DNA of 64,000 nucleotides from Paramacrobiotus metropolitanus (taxonomy: Eukaryota; Tardigrada; Eutardigrada; Parachela; Macrobiotidae): assembly GCF_019649055.1 (NCBI RefSeq), contig NW_026570314.1, positions 62,001-126,000 of the forward strand, read 5' to 3'. The notes below the pieces were generated by a model, which worked only from the letters and a program-made list of their open reading frames with translations, did no database searches and was not told the DNA's origin. Shown one piece after another: positions 28,866-41,628 of this stretch. The first letter of the stretch is position 1. Each line of letters begins with the position of its first letter. Position numbers and translations under genes: made by a program.

Positions 28866-31409
28866 CTAACGGAAGCAGTTGTTACGATGTTACAGTTGAA
28901 GTGCTCCGTCTGAACGCTCACGCTGGCTGGCGTTTTCTCATGGCATGGTTCTCTCTTTATAGAAGACTGGTTCTTTTTACTACTAACTGTTTTTAGGTTC
29001 GTTCCGTTTCTATGCTGCATAAGCTTCCCTCTCAGACCTGAGCCGTGTGTTTGACGGACAATAATCGCTACGGAAGAAACTTCATGTACTGCGCGAATAT
29101 TATCGCGAAATGCTGATCGATACAAAAACTCCCTGGAGAATGCAACAGCTAAAAAGAATTAAAAGTTTATTTGTCTATCGCAGAGACTAGCGAAAACTAA
29201 ATTAGGAACTGCATAAGAGAGCCCTTTGGGCAAGCTCTCCTTGTCAAAGAAATGCTTATCGTTTTCCGATTCTATTTCAAAGTCAAAGAAATTCGCAACT
29301 GAACGAATTCCACAGTGTAATCTCACCCAGCCAAATCCACCACGAGTAAACCATCTCAACCGTGGGATATGCTGTCACGTACGTTCAGAGTAGGTATATG
29401 TTAGTAGAGACTACACCGTCTGTACGTACCTCTGTACATTGCATTGTCATGGACGTTTAATCAGAGGTTAGCCTCATTATATGTGTATGTCTATGGAGAT
29501 AAACTGTTTTGTACAAACTGGAGCAGATGATCGATTGCGCTCACGGCTGTGCAAAGTTCTCAGGGCAGCGTGTCGTGGGAGAAACGTTCGCTACATGCAG
29601 TCGCAGCTGCTGCTGCACTGTGCCCGTGCAAATTTCACTGTACAGATAAAATGAATAATTTTCGTGTTACCCTATTAAAAGAGCGGTGTTAATGACTGGT
29701 CCGAGCAAAACCTTAAGCGAAAATTAACTAGGAACGTCGTTGTTTCCAAATGTTATAAAATGTTATGCAGTGTGACCGCGCACAATTTTCTTTGTCGATT
29801 TGACAGTCCTTGACGCATAAATATTGTATTACTTCTATGCAATATTGAAGAAGTGCTCCTTGCACTGGGACGTGGTGCTTAGTGCTTTAGCTATGCATGC
29901 TGTGTGACGATAGTCGATAAATCAAGGAAGTCTATAAATTACGTAGAAAAAAAATAGAAATGCTTCGAAAAAGCTCAGTTCGCGAGTAACGCGTCCGCGG
30001 CTTTCCCAAATTTATTGCAGAGAAAGCCGGCAACTGCTGATCATGGCTAAGTTGTGCTAGCTATTAAAACTGTTTTTTTTTCTGTTACTCGACAACTCGT
30101 TTATTGTTTACTCATCCCATAGGCAAAATGGGGAAAATTTCAGTCAGATTCCGACACGTCATTTGGCACATAGCACGATACAAACCACGGGTTTTTGTTT
30201 CTCGTCTTATCAAATCAATTAAAGCACTATCAGAAATCGTTTTTTGTTTACGCCGTACTGGCAAGCCTCCGGGAAGGGCGACAGAAAGACTTCTTAATTT
30301 TTTGTATATACAAAATAAACCGTTTTTCTCTGCTGTTTTTCAGAATTTAACGGCTTTCCGGAATTCAGTTTTCATTCCACTTGCGTTGCCAGTTTGTATA
30401 ATTTGCATCGAGCGCAGCGAGATGCTATTATTAAGCCTTCGTCAAGAGCATAAAATTTGTCTGACGCCACGAAGAGCGTACGTCAAGCTTTTTAAATTCC
30501 ACAAATCCAATATCATTTTCCAGTGGTACTGGCGCTCGCTTGGTGCACTGTTGTGGTTAACAACCACCGCTAGTACTACCAGTATGAGTGTCTACTTGAT
30601 CGCAAAGCCCCGCCCAAAAGGTCAGTACGTACATGATAGAACAATAGTTTTGGCCATCAATAGTATCTGCAATACTGAGTTTTAGCTGAGCCACTGTATA
30701 TTTTTATTAAGAAGTGTTTACAGCAAGCCTATATAGACCTAATTGAATATACGCCCAGTGTAATTATACCGAAAACATAATTAATTATTTTTAAATTTTG
30801 TGTGGTCGAATTGAATCTCGTGGAATGAGCTAACGGTAGCAGCGAGCATTAGAAGAATAACCTTTTCCGTTAATTCATTCTCTCTTCTGCAAAACCAAAA
30901 CTGAATTTTAAAGTGGCTGCGCAATCGTCGTGGCTTCCGCAATACGATACTTCTATGCACAATTCCGTCTAGCGGATTCATTGCTAGTTATCATGCAGTG
31001 GCCAACACTACTTACTAAGCGAAAAAGCATGAAACTCAACAATGGATACTGGATAAAGCAGGACACACTAAGTACACAAAATAAAATGTATGCTAATTTG
31101 TAAAGGAATCTGGCTGTAGCCAGCTGCAGCTTACGGTAAATCCAGTGCTCGTATTAAAGCAAGGCTCTTTTACAATCAGTTCCGCCCAGTGGCTATATGA
31201 GTGTAGACTACACGCAATCGCAATGGAATGGTAGTACTTCGGCACTCTGATGACCTTGGTGCTATGCCGCTACGTGGTGGCGAATAAGTGAGGAAGTTTA
31301 CGAATTCTGACTGGTGAAACACTTAACTGACTAATGGGTTTCACCTTCTACACTGATTATGTTCCGCTTGGTCTAAGTTTTTGAAAACTGACTGCGAATC
31401 TCTGCTATC
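28866..31409. other. Intergenic, no gene recognised
   Basis: About 2.5 kb between BTB copies 4 and 5. A 193-codon open frame lies at 30104-30685 on the plus strand (basic, with two hydrophobic stretches), but its composition and the AT-rich setting do not let me call it a gene. No repeats with clear ends were seen. Confidence 0.4.
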
Positions 31410-32450
31410 ATGCCTGCTAAGTCAACTGCACCGTCTCAGGATTCTGGGAGTCGCGGCGGGATTGCGAAGCTCGGCGACGGTATGCAGCGCATCTTAGTAA
31501 GTGGCGAAAGGAGCGATGTCCAGTTCACCGAGGGACGAGATTATGGCGGCGTGAAGATCTTCCCGGCTCACAGGTGAATCTTTCCTGTCATTTCAATCTA
31601 TACGTCTTGTTAAGGCCGTCTGGCGCAGTTCTTGTGAATTGTCAATGGTTTGATGCAGACTCATCGTGGGTGCGCGTAGCTCTGTGTTCCATACTCTGCT
31701 TAGTGAAGTGTTCTATGGAAGCGTCCCTGCAAACTGCACAGCTCACATCGACATTCCTGACGTTCATCCCGAGGCCTTCGGTAATATGCTCAGGTGAGGC
31801 CACCGAACAACAATCCCATATCTCGCTCTTTCCAGTGAATAGCGCTGATGCAAATACATTGTTATGCGCAGCTACATCTACACGGACGGCGTCAAGAACT
31901 TCTCCAAGGGTAATGTCGTCCACACTCTGCGCTGCGCGGTCAAGTACGACTTGCCACTGCTGGCAGCCATTTGCACCGACTTTATCCTGACTGATCTCAG
32001 TGCCAACAACTGCCTGGATATGCTGGATATTGTAGGTTTCTCGGTTGCTTTGGCTGCAGCAGCTGTTTACAATTAATTATATTCTACAGGCAGTTCAGTA
32101 CAGGCAGTTCAGTACAGGCAGTTCAGTAACAATTGAAGCAGAGCTGCAATTGTTACCATGGAAACCGGGAACTGCATCAGCCAAGAAGCGTAGGCTTGCT
32201 AAAGCGGTCATTGGAAAATTAGGAGAATAATAATATTCTCTTCCTTGATTATCCTCTTCGTTAAGCCTTTTTAAATTTTGCAGAGCTATCCAATTTGTTC
32301 AGCAAGAAGAAATCTGATTGGGGATTCAGGAACTACATCAATATGAAGGCAAGGCTTCTGGACACAGAAATACTGGATTGCACAGTGTTTACTTGAGTTT
32401 GCATTTGCAGGAATTACTGGATCCGGCGAAAGGCTACGTCAATCCTTATA

Positions 32451-33741
32451 CAGAGGGTGATTTCGCAATATGCTTCCAGCAAGGGAAAAAATTCCCAAAA
32501 AATTCCCTTACTATTCTTTTTATTTGTTTGCTAAACAGTCTTGTGGGACAAAGTGTGCCTAATTGTTCAGAATGATTTGTGGAGTTCGAGCGATCAACAT
32601 GGCATGAAAAACCGATTGAAGAACAGGGTGCCGTGTGCTGGCGTTATTAACAATTTGTAAAAGCCACAGAAAAATCACCGAGCGTTTGATGAGCAAAGGG
32701 ATCGTTATTTCTCATACTAGGATGAATAAGCTTTTGAAAATATATGGGCCCGAGAGCGAAGGGAGTGGTTCGCCTGTAAAACGCCTAGGAAATCGGTGCC
32801 CACCCAAAGTTCCCACAAAGTCCCTCATCGCCGACGTCAAGAGGGCTATCTTAATACCGAATCCACCGTATCAGAGACAGCTGGCAGGGAAATTTAGGAC
32901 ATCCCAGTACACGATATCGAAGATTATTCATCGTAATCTTGAAGCGAAAGTACGTAAGAAAGGCAAAGTACATGCACTGTCAAATAAGCAGGCAGAACAT
33001 CGTGCTTCTCGTGGTCCCCGATTTGCCAAATTTCCGAACCAGCGAAATTTGCCCTACATCATTTTAATCGACGCAGCATTAGTCTATCTTTATTATACGG
33101 CTAGCGAAGAAAGATCTGCTACGAGTTTAAAGGATCCAAAAATTCCGAAAATTGGATGAAATTTTGGAAAGTTAAAAAACCACAAGGCGTTACGTTATCG
33201 CCAAAGTTTTTTATCGTGGCCCAACAGTGATCCGGTTCATTTCTCCCACTGCTAAAATAACCGCCGATTTCTACATTCAAAACGTGTCCAAGCCATTAAT
33301 GCGAGAAGACTTCCCCCGTCTTTGTCCAGGTGAAGAAAGGAAGGTAGTACTGCATCAGGACCCCGTTCCCGCACATACTGCCAAAAAAACCTGCCAGAGG
33401 CTAGCTTCTCGCGGCATCCGATATATTCCGAAGGGCATGTGGCCGAGCAACTCCCCGGACTTTGCATCCATGGATTTTGGAACGAACGGGATTTTTAAAA
33501 GAATTTTGTATCACAAGCATGCAACGTCGATTCGCAGTTTGTTAACAGTCGCGCGCCCATCTTTGTCTAGAATTTCAATTACCCTGAGCCACAAAATAAT
33601 TCGGTCCTGGCGTTATCGTGTGGAGTTGATGGCAGAGAAGAAGGGCTTTCAGACAGAGCAAATATTAAAATAAAGTATATGCGGCGGAGATTATAATTAA
33701 TTTATGAATAAAGTGGAAGCATATTGCGAAATCACCCTCTG
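32451..33741 (+). mobile_element. Tc1/mariner-like transposon, DD37D (maT type)
   Basis: Perfect 28-bp terminal inverted repeats lie at 32451-32478 and 33714-33741, beginning CAGAGGGTGATTTCG. They are flanked by the TA duplication at 32449-32450 and 33742-33743. Length is 1291 bp, normal for the superfamily. Inside is a broken transposase. Perfect repeats together with a broken gene suggest recent mobilisation in trans, or decay limited to the ORF. Confidence 0.95.
32635..33673 (+). pseudogene. Mariner (maT-like) transposase, frameshifted
   Basis: The N-terminal frame (32635-33159) has helix-turn-helix-like stretches (KITERLMSKGIVISHTRM; YQRQLAGKFRTSQYTISKI) and the first catalytic aspartate in ILID at residue 146. 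The second frame (33227-33673) has VLHQDPVPAHTA with the second aspartate and WPSNSPDFASMDF with the third. There are 37 residues between aspartates two and three, which defines DD37D, the maT group. The gap between the two frames (33160-33226) contains the frame break. The glutamate that normally follows the first aspartate is alanine here. The element cannot make active transposase as written. Confidence 0.85.
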
Positions 33742-33753
33742 TAACTTCTCATT

Positions 33754-34319
33754 AGCTACACTCAATCTTCAACTCCCTGCACGGAGTTGCAACTCCGTGG
33801 AGCTAATTGGCCCCGCCTTGCGCCGTGATTGGTCGCTGTTCTCCACGGAGTTGCAAATACGGTCTACGACGTAGACCAGCTAAATAGCTGGTGCAGCTTC
33901 GCCGTGGACGTACCCCGACCAAACCAACCTTCCGTTCTCAATTTTGATGCCACAGAAAGGCAAAAATTTATTTTCACGCATTTCCATAAAACAAAACTCA
34001 TCACAAATACTTAAAAAAGTAAAACTTTTCAAAAGTAAACTTTTTTGTTTCTTTTGTCTTGATGCCCAAATGTGTACGCTGCCGTTAGAATACAGCCTTA
34101 AAATTCATCAAATAAAATTTTGTCAGACGAACTTAAAATTTTTTCATCTTGCTCCATAGAGGAACAACTCCGGACGCGCAAAGCGCAAAACACTGGAAAT
34201 CACTCTCAATCTTCGTTTGTAACTTGAATTGGGAGACATCTTCTTATTCGCTGCTTTAATCACTCCCCCTCTCCACGGGGTTGCCAACCCGTGCAGGGAG
34301 TTGAAGATTGAGTGAGACT
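33754..34319. mobile_element. 566-bp MITE with about 45-bp terminal inverted repeats
   Basis: The left end AGCTACACTCAATCTTC continues into AACTCCCTGCACGG. The right end is the near-perfect complement. ATT duplications flank it at 33751-33753 and 34320-34322. A further copy of the subterminal motif CTCCACGGAGTTGCAA occurs inverted at about 33841. No transposase. A 3-bp duplication is typical of PIF/Harbinger elements, although theirs is usually TWA, so the family is uncertain. Confidence 0.8.
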
Positions 34320-34365
34320 ATTGAAACTGCAAATTCAAATGACAGCGATTTCGGCTGGAATTTGA

Positions 34366-36037
34366 TACGAGTACATATGGCGTCTCGCAGGAGTAACTGA
34401 GTTATTGCCGGAAACTGATCATCCGAAAACTTTAACAATGGAAACAGGAAACATTCGGCTTTCCGTTCGGATTCGTAATGGCGTTTTACTTTTGTTTAAG
34501 GACGATTTTGTCGTGGGACGTGATTTATTCTGTTTCGTGCGATGATGATGCTCCTATCAGCTGCAATTAATTTTAGTAATTGGAACTCGTTGCGGTTTTT
34601 GCGTTTACCGAACCATGAACTGTTGCCTACAGTTTTGTGGCGGCAACATATATTGCGGTAATGCGGTTTTTATGAAATGTAAATATAGAATGCATATACG
34701 TCGTATAATGTTGAAGTTTTTGTGTCATCCTGTATGATACCAAAGATGAACTATTTTGAAAACGACCTTAACAATCGTGACATGTGCGCTCCACATATTA
34801 TGTAAATTTGGAAACCTGAACAATTTGTACGAAATTTTTCTGTAAAATAATAATTATAATGCGACGAGCTTTCTTAACCAGGTTAAGCAAATTGCACTGT
34901 GCCATTTCTACGCGCCTGGCAACACTCGCCGATCCGCGTGAGCATTCTCTACGTACGACTTGTTGAGAATACTATATATATTTTGCGCCTCTGAAACGAT
35001 TATACCTCTGAAGTGATCATTATTAATTTTCGAAACTTTTCTTCAGTACGTACAGTGCGACACCGTGTTTCGCGATCATATTACAGTGTATATCGTAGTT
35101 TTCTTATTGATGATGATGCCGCTCGTGCGATAATCGCCTGAAGGAGTGCATGACGGATGACCTTTTTGAAAAAAACGCACGTTCTTGTTAATCCTGTAGG
35201 ATCGTCCCAACTTCCGTGTATCCAACTATGAAACTGGCGGAAGGTATAGTGCCTAAACATTCATGCTACTACACAAACGAGCCGCTACAAGGATTACACG
35301 TTCATGATAAATCCATAATGGGTTCTACCTAACTATATTTTCGAGGGCTGTTGTTATTCCACAGATTGGCTTATTCTTGAATTCTGCAACCGTTTTGAAT
35401 TTTCTGGAATATCACCGTCATATGGTAACTAAATACCAAAGCTGATTGGCTGCGTTGCCGGAATCGTAAGCCAAAAACACATCCCAATGTGCAGACGAAA
35501 AGGAGGGAGGTGCTGTACATACAGTATCTGTACAGTATGTATAGGGAAGAGCATTGCCGCAGTGCACGAATACAGCAATTACAAGTGAACAATTACGTGT
35601 AAAACACCTGAAAATGCGAATACGATAGCTTTCAGGGCCTCAGGCGTTATATTAGCTGCAAAGGACCACAATTGCTTGCTTGTCCCTACTCTTACAGCAA
35701 AAGCAAAAGAAGGAATTACAGAAGGAATTAACACATATATACTCTGTAAGCTCATTTTAATCAATACGAGATCAATTAGTGCTCGTATAAAACATTAAAA
35801 ATGCTAATAAACACAAGTTACATAACGATTTCTAATAGACATTATACGACTAATCATCAGCTTCAAAGGTAATCAATCCACAAAAGTTAACGCTACAAAA
35901 CTCGTCAGTATCTCGCGAAACACACCACGCATCTGCTGGTGGGGATCAAACTGCGTACTTCAAGAACGTTCAAACTGCGTACTTCAAGTGGTGTTGTTTT
36001 CTGGTCCGTATCCACAAAAAGCTCACTGACACAATAA
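34366..36037. other. No gene recognised
   Basis: AT-rich spacer between BTB copies 5 (plus) and 6 (minus), whose 3' ends face each other. No ORF above 75 codons, no clear repeat ends. Confidence 0.45.
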
Positions 36038-38154
36038 TTATTCAGGAGGAAGATCAGCGGTCAGACGAACTTGCAGCTTCAAGGAAAAGTCAACAGGATT
36101 GACGTATCCTTCTGCCGGATCCAGCAATTCCTGAAAGTGCAAACTTTTTGCAAACCACGCTAAATCAAGAATTTCCCGCACGAAACCTTCACCTTCATAA
36201 TGGTGAATTTCGAAGTTCCCCAGCAAAAGATCTCATTGTTGAAGAGATATTTGCACTCTGCAGAAATGCAGAATACCTTTGCAGCGTTCGTAATCAACAG
36301 ATGAGGTTACAAAAAAGCGAAGCGAACATACGCTTCGTAATTGCTGTAGTTCCCTTTTTCCATGGTAGCAGTTGAAATTCTGCTGTAACTTGATACTTCC
36401 AAGAATCAGATTCGGGATCGCCAGAACACTTCAAGAAGAATCCCAGAGTAGGAGACCCACTTTTATTGCTTTTGAGCACCTCGATTTTCCTGTAAAACGA
36501 CAGGTGATTGTGACATCGACGGCCACACATCTCGATCCAGCCTATCTCTGCCATGTTATTCTTACCACAACAACTTCTTCACTGCAATGGGATCGCTGTA
36601 CATACTCTTCTCCCTGAGTTCCCTCAAATCCGGAATCGTATAATTAATGACCCCCTCAGCGCGCACATCTGGAAATTGCAGATGGTTGGAAAAATGATTA
36701 CAACTTAGCAATCGAAGTAACTACGCTGACTTTGCCGTGGTTGCGTAGAGAAGGGCAGTTCTGGCTTGATGACGGCGTGTTTGTACTGGCAGATCTCCCA
36801 TGTCTCTGACTGCAGCAATAAACCAGTCTGAAAAAAGCAGCATTTGCCGTAATGCATTCTATCGGAGATCATGTATTTCGTTTTTACGTTCTCTATTAAA
36901 TACATGTCCAGCGCTTCTCATTACGGTTAGCGCGGGCCAAGATTTGGTTAGATCAGTGGCTTTACGAAAAACAAATTAAAAAGCCGTATGAAGACCGTAC
37001 CTGCCCGGGCCCATCAACCAGTTGAGTATCAGTCATAAGCGGAAACCGAATCAGGTACAACGCTTGGCCCAAATTCTCGCGTCGATGGAGAGAGAGACGT
37101 CCACGTTTCTCAGCTTGCACATGTTTGCAGCCCACCTGATAAAACGCTTGATATAATCGCAAATACATGAGAGGAGAAAGACGCTGTCGACATTGGATTG
37201 CCAAAGGTCACAGATACAATTAGCTGGAGTTTTCGTGGCACTAGCAGAGGACTACCGGAATGCGTATACCTCTCAACCGCCGAATAAATCGTGTCTTCGT
37301 TGCGGTCAGTGTGTCCCGTTGGAGAATGATGCGTAGCGCCTCGTGTCCAATCACAGAGAACTGCTCCATCTTCAACACACTTTCCGCTGATTCGTCAATT
37401 AGGCACAAGCACTTCTCCAGGATACTTGGCGCAACATCTGCGTAAAACACCGCCTGCACTAAGCAGGTGATATCGGTTGTGGCCTTGTGGGCAGCCTAAA
37501 GGTAGCCATAACACTCGAAAAAACCTACACCATCCAGCATATCCAAACAGTTCTGGACTTTGAGTTGAGTCAAAGCAAAATTAACGCAGATGGCTACCAG
37601 CCATGGCAAGTCATACTTGTCCGCGCAGCCCAGTGTTTGAAAGACGTTGAGCTGGGACAAGCTCTTCGCCGCATCAGTGTAAATGTAGCTGCGAATGATG
37701 CTATGTTGTCATTGGCGGTGTTCGCTGCACAGTATGTAACAAAATATTGTACGATAAACACTCCTAAGCATATTAGCAAAGGCCTCGGGATGAATATCCG
37801 GGACGTCGATGTGAGCTGCGCAATTCTCTGGTACACTTCCGTAGAACGTTGTATCGAACACATCGCTGCGCATACTCAGGATGAGTCTGCAAGACCGAAC
37901 GGACAATTTCCGAGAAAATTTGTCAATCAGATGGATTGCCAGACTCTGGATCAAGGCTACACTAAGACTGAAATAACGGGGCGTACTCACCTGTGCGCTG
38001 GAAATATTTTCATGGCACCATAGTCCTGCCTCACCGCGAACTGGACATCGCTCATTTCGGCATTGGCTAAGACGAGGAGCATACCATCACTGGTCTTCGC
38101 GATCCCGGCGCGATTTGCCAAATCCGATGATGGGGAAGCCAAATTCTGAAACAT
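36038..38154 (-). pseudogene. BTB-BACK-MATH gene copy 6, two frameshifts and a lost splice donor
   Basis: All ten exons are recognisable on the minus strand: 37991-38154 (ATG), 37764-37886, 37529-37688, 37270-37453, 37001-37135, 36731-36827, 36566-36668, 36332-36489, 36193-36257 and 36038-36130 (TAA). Exon 4 is 184 nt instead of 185 (a base missing in ACCGC-AACGAAG) and exon 5 is 135 instead of 136. The donor after exon 2 reads GA instead of GT. The second helix of the BTB and the MATH end (ELLDPAEGYVNPVDFSLKL) are otherwise well preserved. Three independent breaks make this a pseudogene despite the complete exon set. Confidence 0.88.
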
Positions 38155-40000
38155 GGCAACGAAGAATTGGTGAACGTGCTTTCAAAGGAATTTTAGGTGA
38201 GCCAGAACAAGTAGAACTCAAACCAAGCAGCGCAATAAAGTTTGGAAGTGAAGAAATCAAGGAAGTATTTCACCAGCCAGAATTTTAAAAAATTTGAAAA
38301 ACAGTGTATCTACAATACACCATGAAGCGATAAAGTATGAAAGCACAGGAAAGGATAAATTTGTAACGCATGAACTGGGTGCTGGTCGAATCACGACGTA
38401 TCGAGATGGACGCCTGTAGCCGGCAAAACAGTTAACATGTTAACGGTTAACGCATTAACATGTGAGCCGGGCGAGAATGTTAACGTTAACATTCCAGCCG
38501 GGCCCAAATGTTAACGCAGAAAATGGCCGAAATCATGCAAGTTGTTCGTTCAATCTCCGTAACAAACTACAGTAAACGCAATTTACGGGCCGTGGATCGT
38601 AACAGTTGGCTGCTCCTATTCCCTGGGACAGTAATAAAAATACTTAGCCTGGTTGTGTAACTTAGGGTGGAAGAAAGTAGATACAGTAAACATTACGTGC
38701 GTCTCCTTAATGTACAGTCCATACTTATGGTAAAAGCTGTAATAGTTGTAGCAGTACGTAAACTGTCAATACGCAGTCTGAATCTATGTCGGTCATTTGT
38801 CAAAAATCTAAAAAATCCTTTCTAAAATCTTTTTATGGCGCAAAAACATCAACTATAGCAAACATGATATAACGCTGAGTGTTTTAAATTTAGTTGTAAA
38901 CAAGTTCGTGTTCACCACCTTCTCAATAATCTATTAACAGTCGCTCTTTGCGCTGTGTTTACAAGAAGGTTATATATCAAAAACTTTGAGCAGAACCAAC
39001 CCATGTGCTCACGATAATGCCGGTATTTGTAAAATCAAAACATTAATTTTTGATTAAAGAAAGCATTAAAAAGCTCACCGGGCTGGAAAGTTAAGGGATT
39101 TGGCCCGGTACATAGCACCAAATTCCTGTACATACACGGGAACTTGCTGCTGCACACACCCCACACATTTTTTTGCATTGTTTTATACATAGTATTTTGC
39201 AGCCAAACGAATTGTATACGTAGGTGTGAAATCCGTTTGCACGTGCAGCATCCGGTTTTGAGGTATTAGGGTAATAAAATTCCAAAAAGTTTTAATGCAT
39301 TCCGGTATACCAAAAGTCACTATGGAGTATGGACCGATCTTCTTTAAACTTCGCCTGTAAATAATGCGCACAACCATAAAAATCGTTCTTTTACCGATCC
39401 ACTGTTCTAGCATGTTTTTCAACTTCTAAACTGAATTTCAAAAATTCACACGCGCCCAAACTGTTTTGACACCTGTTAATGCAAATCATCTGGCCACAGA
39501 ATGTCATAAAACAAAGCAATGGAGTGTATCGGAGTGCGCAAAACTGAGTTTTCGTGCATGTACACGTATGTTGTGCCATGTACAAGTACCGGGCCATGTC
39601 TCTTAAGCCGTTATAATGCGTGCCGGCTGAAATGTTAACGGCGTTATAACATTTGCTGGCTCAAATGTTAACCGGGCGTTAACAAGCGGTTTTGACTGGA
39701 ATTCCGGATATTTACTTTTTACGATAATAATTTAATGCAGTTTTGCCTATAATGCTGTGCTTCGAATGATCAAGAAAAATCTGTAAGATCAACATTCAGC
39801 ATATATGTATGCAAAATTAAAAATCGTGAAACACATGATTTGAAACTATAGCTGTACAATTAACTATAAACTATTTACTTAACATTCCCGCCGGACCCAA
39901 ATGTTAACGACCGAATCTTATACATTGCACATGGATTTATGGACCCAAATCCTACAACGTATGTAATAATAATTATAATGAGTTTCATTATTTTTGCCGT

Positions 40001-41628
40001 TGCTGCAAGGAAAGTTTTTTTGTTAATGGAAGTTTGCGCTGGTGCGCTAACTTTGTTTAAGGCCATTATTTTGGCTTTAATCGTTTTGAAATGAGCAGTT
40101 TTTCCTTCTGCTTCGAAACGTACATGGTATTTAGGTCTATCTATGTATCCAGTGAAAATTAAAGAAAATTCAGTGCGAATCAGCCCAAACGGAACCTAAA
40201 CGATGCAGTTTAAAATTTGAAATAAAATAATTCCACTAAAAAAGTAACTAGTCTGCACAAGCTAGTGGGAAAATTCCACGTAAGCATCCACAAAATCCAG
40301 AACACGGTCCTCTTGCACCTTGCGAGGGCTTTTTTCAAAAAACAAATTTTAAATTCGCCGCCTTTAAAAAAACACTTTACAATTGCTGGTTATCGTTATA
40401 ACTCAAGTGAAACCGAATATTTTAAATCTGCTCTCGCAATTGCTTTTGAGATGTTCTTGCATCTGTTGCCCGAGTTTCAAAAAAGTCGTACAACTCCGAA
40501 ATTAGAAGTTAATTTTCGAGGTTATTTGGCTGCATTTTTAGCGGCACCTTTCGAAAGTTCAAGCAAGTTTATGTCTCCTGTGCACATGTTGGCTGATTCC
40601 ACTCACCACATGCATCCCGCCACAGAGACTATCCAGACAGCCGAGTGTCCGCTTCAGCCACACTTGCGTGTGATCAAAATCTATTGTCTTTCTGTGTTTG
40701 CTTTCATTCTACCAATGTCCAGTGACGTTTTATGGCTCGGTATGACAAAAGATGTGGATCGCAAATTTATGCTTCCATTGATTTTATATCACATATTCGC
40801 TAGCTTGCATATACTCACGTAATGATAAGCCGAGCCAGTCATTAGATGCAGTAGCGAACACTTTAGGTCGCATACTTCATAAATTCATATTTCGAAGCGT
40901 ACTGATCTTATAGGTTTGAACTTTCTTCCAACTGATAAAGGAGTCTTCGTTTAGTATGTCGGATTTTTTACGGAAAATGTTAATTTAGCATTAAAGCCAA
41001 AATAGCCATGGCCTTAACGCGGTAAGAGAAACGCCGGCCAGCATGAATTCTCGTTAAAGCAGGACATTGATGGACAACTGATGGACTTCGCACGGACGTG
41101 ATGACTGCCTCCTCTCTATCTCCGTGGAATGCGGAATCGTCCTAGCGGATCGCCTGCCTGCCCTTTGTCACCGCAGCTACTCCCGCGCTTACCTGTCCCT
41201 CCTCTCATTGCCTATCCGTCCCTTTCATCGGCAGCGGGAGTTAACCTAGTTACTCGATAGCATTGCGCGAAATTTGGCTGCGCGTTAAGTGATGGCTGTC
41301 ATTTCATTTGGTTTTGCACGCGTGTCGGATCGAATATAATTTTTTGCAACCGTTAAGGTTGAATGTGACCTTTCAACTGCTGGAAGTTACCCGCCTTCCC
41401 ACCCCTCTTTAGCATCATGTTGTACTGTTTAAACTAACGCATGGGTACTTTGTAAAATATTGAATAAAGGCCAGTTCTCACTCGCGCAGCTCTCTCGCCA
41501 TGGTACGCACAGAAAGGCACCGCAAGGTGCACTCATACATCCTGACCACGAATCAGGATCCATCACCCTGGCCATGTATCAGGGCATCACCTGGCCACGA
41601 ATCAGGTGCTGCAAGGAAAGTTTTTTTG
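40001..41628. repeat. 1.58-kb insert bounded by a 22-bp direct repeat
   Basis: The same 22 bp (TGCTGCAAGGAAAGTTTTTT plus TG) stands at 40001-40022 and 41607-41628. The opposite arm of the foldback (around 43395) has only one counterpart, GTTTCTTGCAGAAACGGC. The simplest reading is an insertion in the left arm with a long target duplication, or a segmental duplication. Inside, 40057-40081 and 40991-41017 are inverted repeats (TTAAGGCCATTATTTTGG). Confidence 0.6.
40265..40822 (+). CDS. Unknown ORF inside the foldback insert
   Basis: 185 codons from an ATG, with no recognised family. The N-terminal part is basic, the C-terminal part carries hydrophobic stretches (YCLSVFAFILPMSSDVLWLG; LPLILYHIFASLHIL). 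It is framed by the 40057/41017 inverted repeats, so it could be cargo of a small mobile unit. It may also be a chance ORF. No codon or homology support. Confidence 0.2.
   Translation: MGKFHVSIHKIQNTVLLHLARAFFKKQILNSPPLKKHFTIAGYRYNSSETEYFKSALAIAFEMFLHLLPEFQKSRTTPKLEVNFRGYLAAFLAAPFESSSKFMSPVHMLADSTHHMHPATETIQTAECPLQPHLRVIKIYCLSVFAFILPMSSDVLWLGMTKDVDRKFMLPLILYHIFASLHILT

Larger units (their letters stand above)
31410..34365 (+). pseudogene. BTB-BACK-MATH gene copy 5, internally deleted and hit by two transposons
   Basis: Exon 1 (31410-31573), exon 2 (31659-31793, 12 nt longer than the family through a four-codon insertion), exon 3 (31872-32031), then a hybrid exon at 32090-32189. The hybrid begins with the first bases of exon 4, repeated three times (CAGGCAGTTCAGTA), and continues in the middle of exon 8 (ELQLLPWK). 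Exons 4-7 are lost, removing BACK. Exon 9 (32284-32348) has a GC donor. The last exon starts at 32411. It is split by a mariner at 32451-33741 and a MITE at 33754-34319, and resumes at 34320 to a TGA at 34363-34365. Removing both insertions and one copy of each target duplication restores an open last exon, so the insertions are younger than that exon's decay. Confidence 0.9.

Noticed and set aside
30104-30685. 193-codon plus-strand ORF
   Set aside because: No recognisable domain, AT-rich setting, no repeat ends or splice pattern. Possible but not supported enough to annotate.
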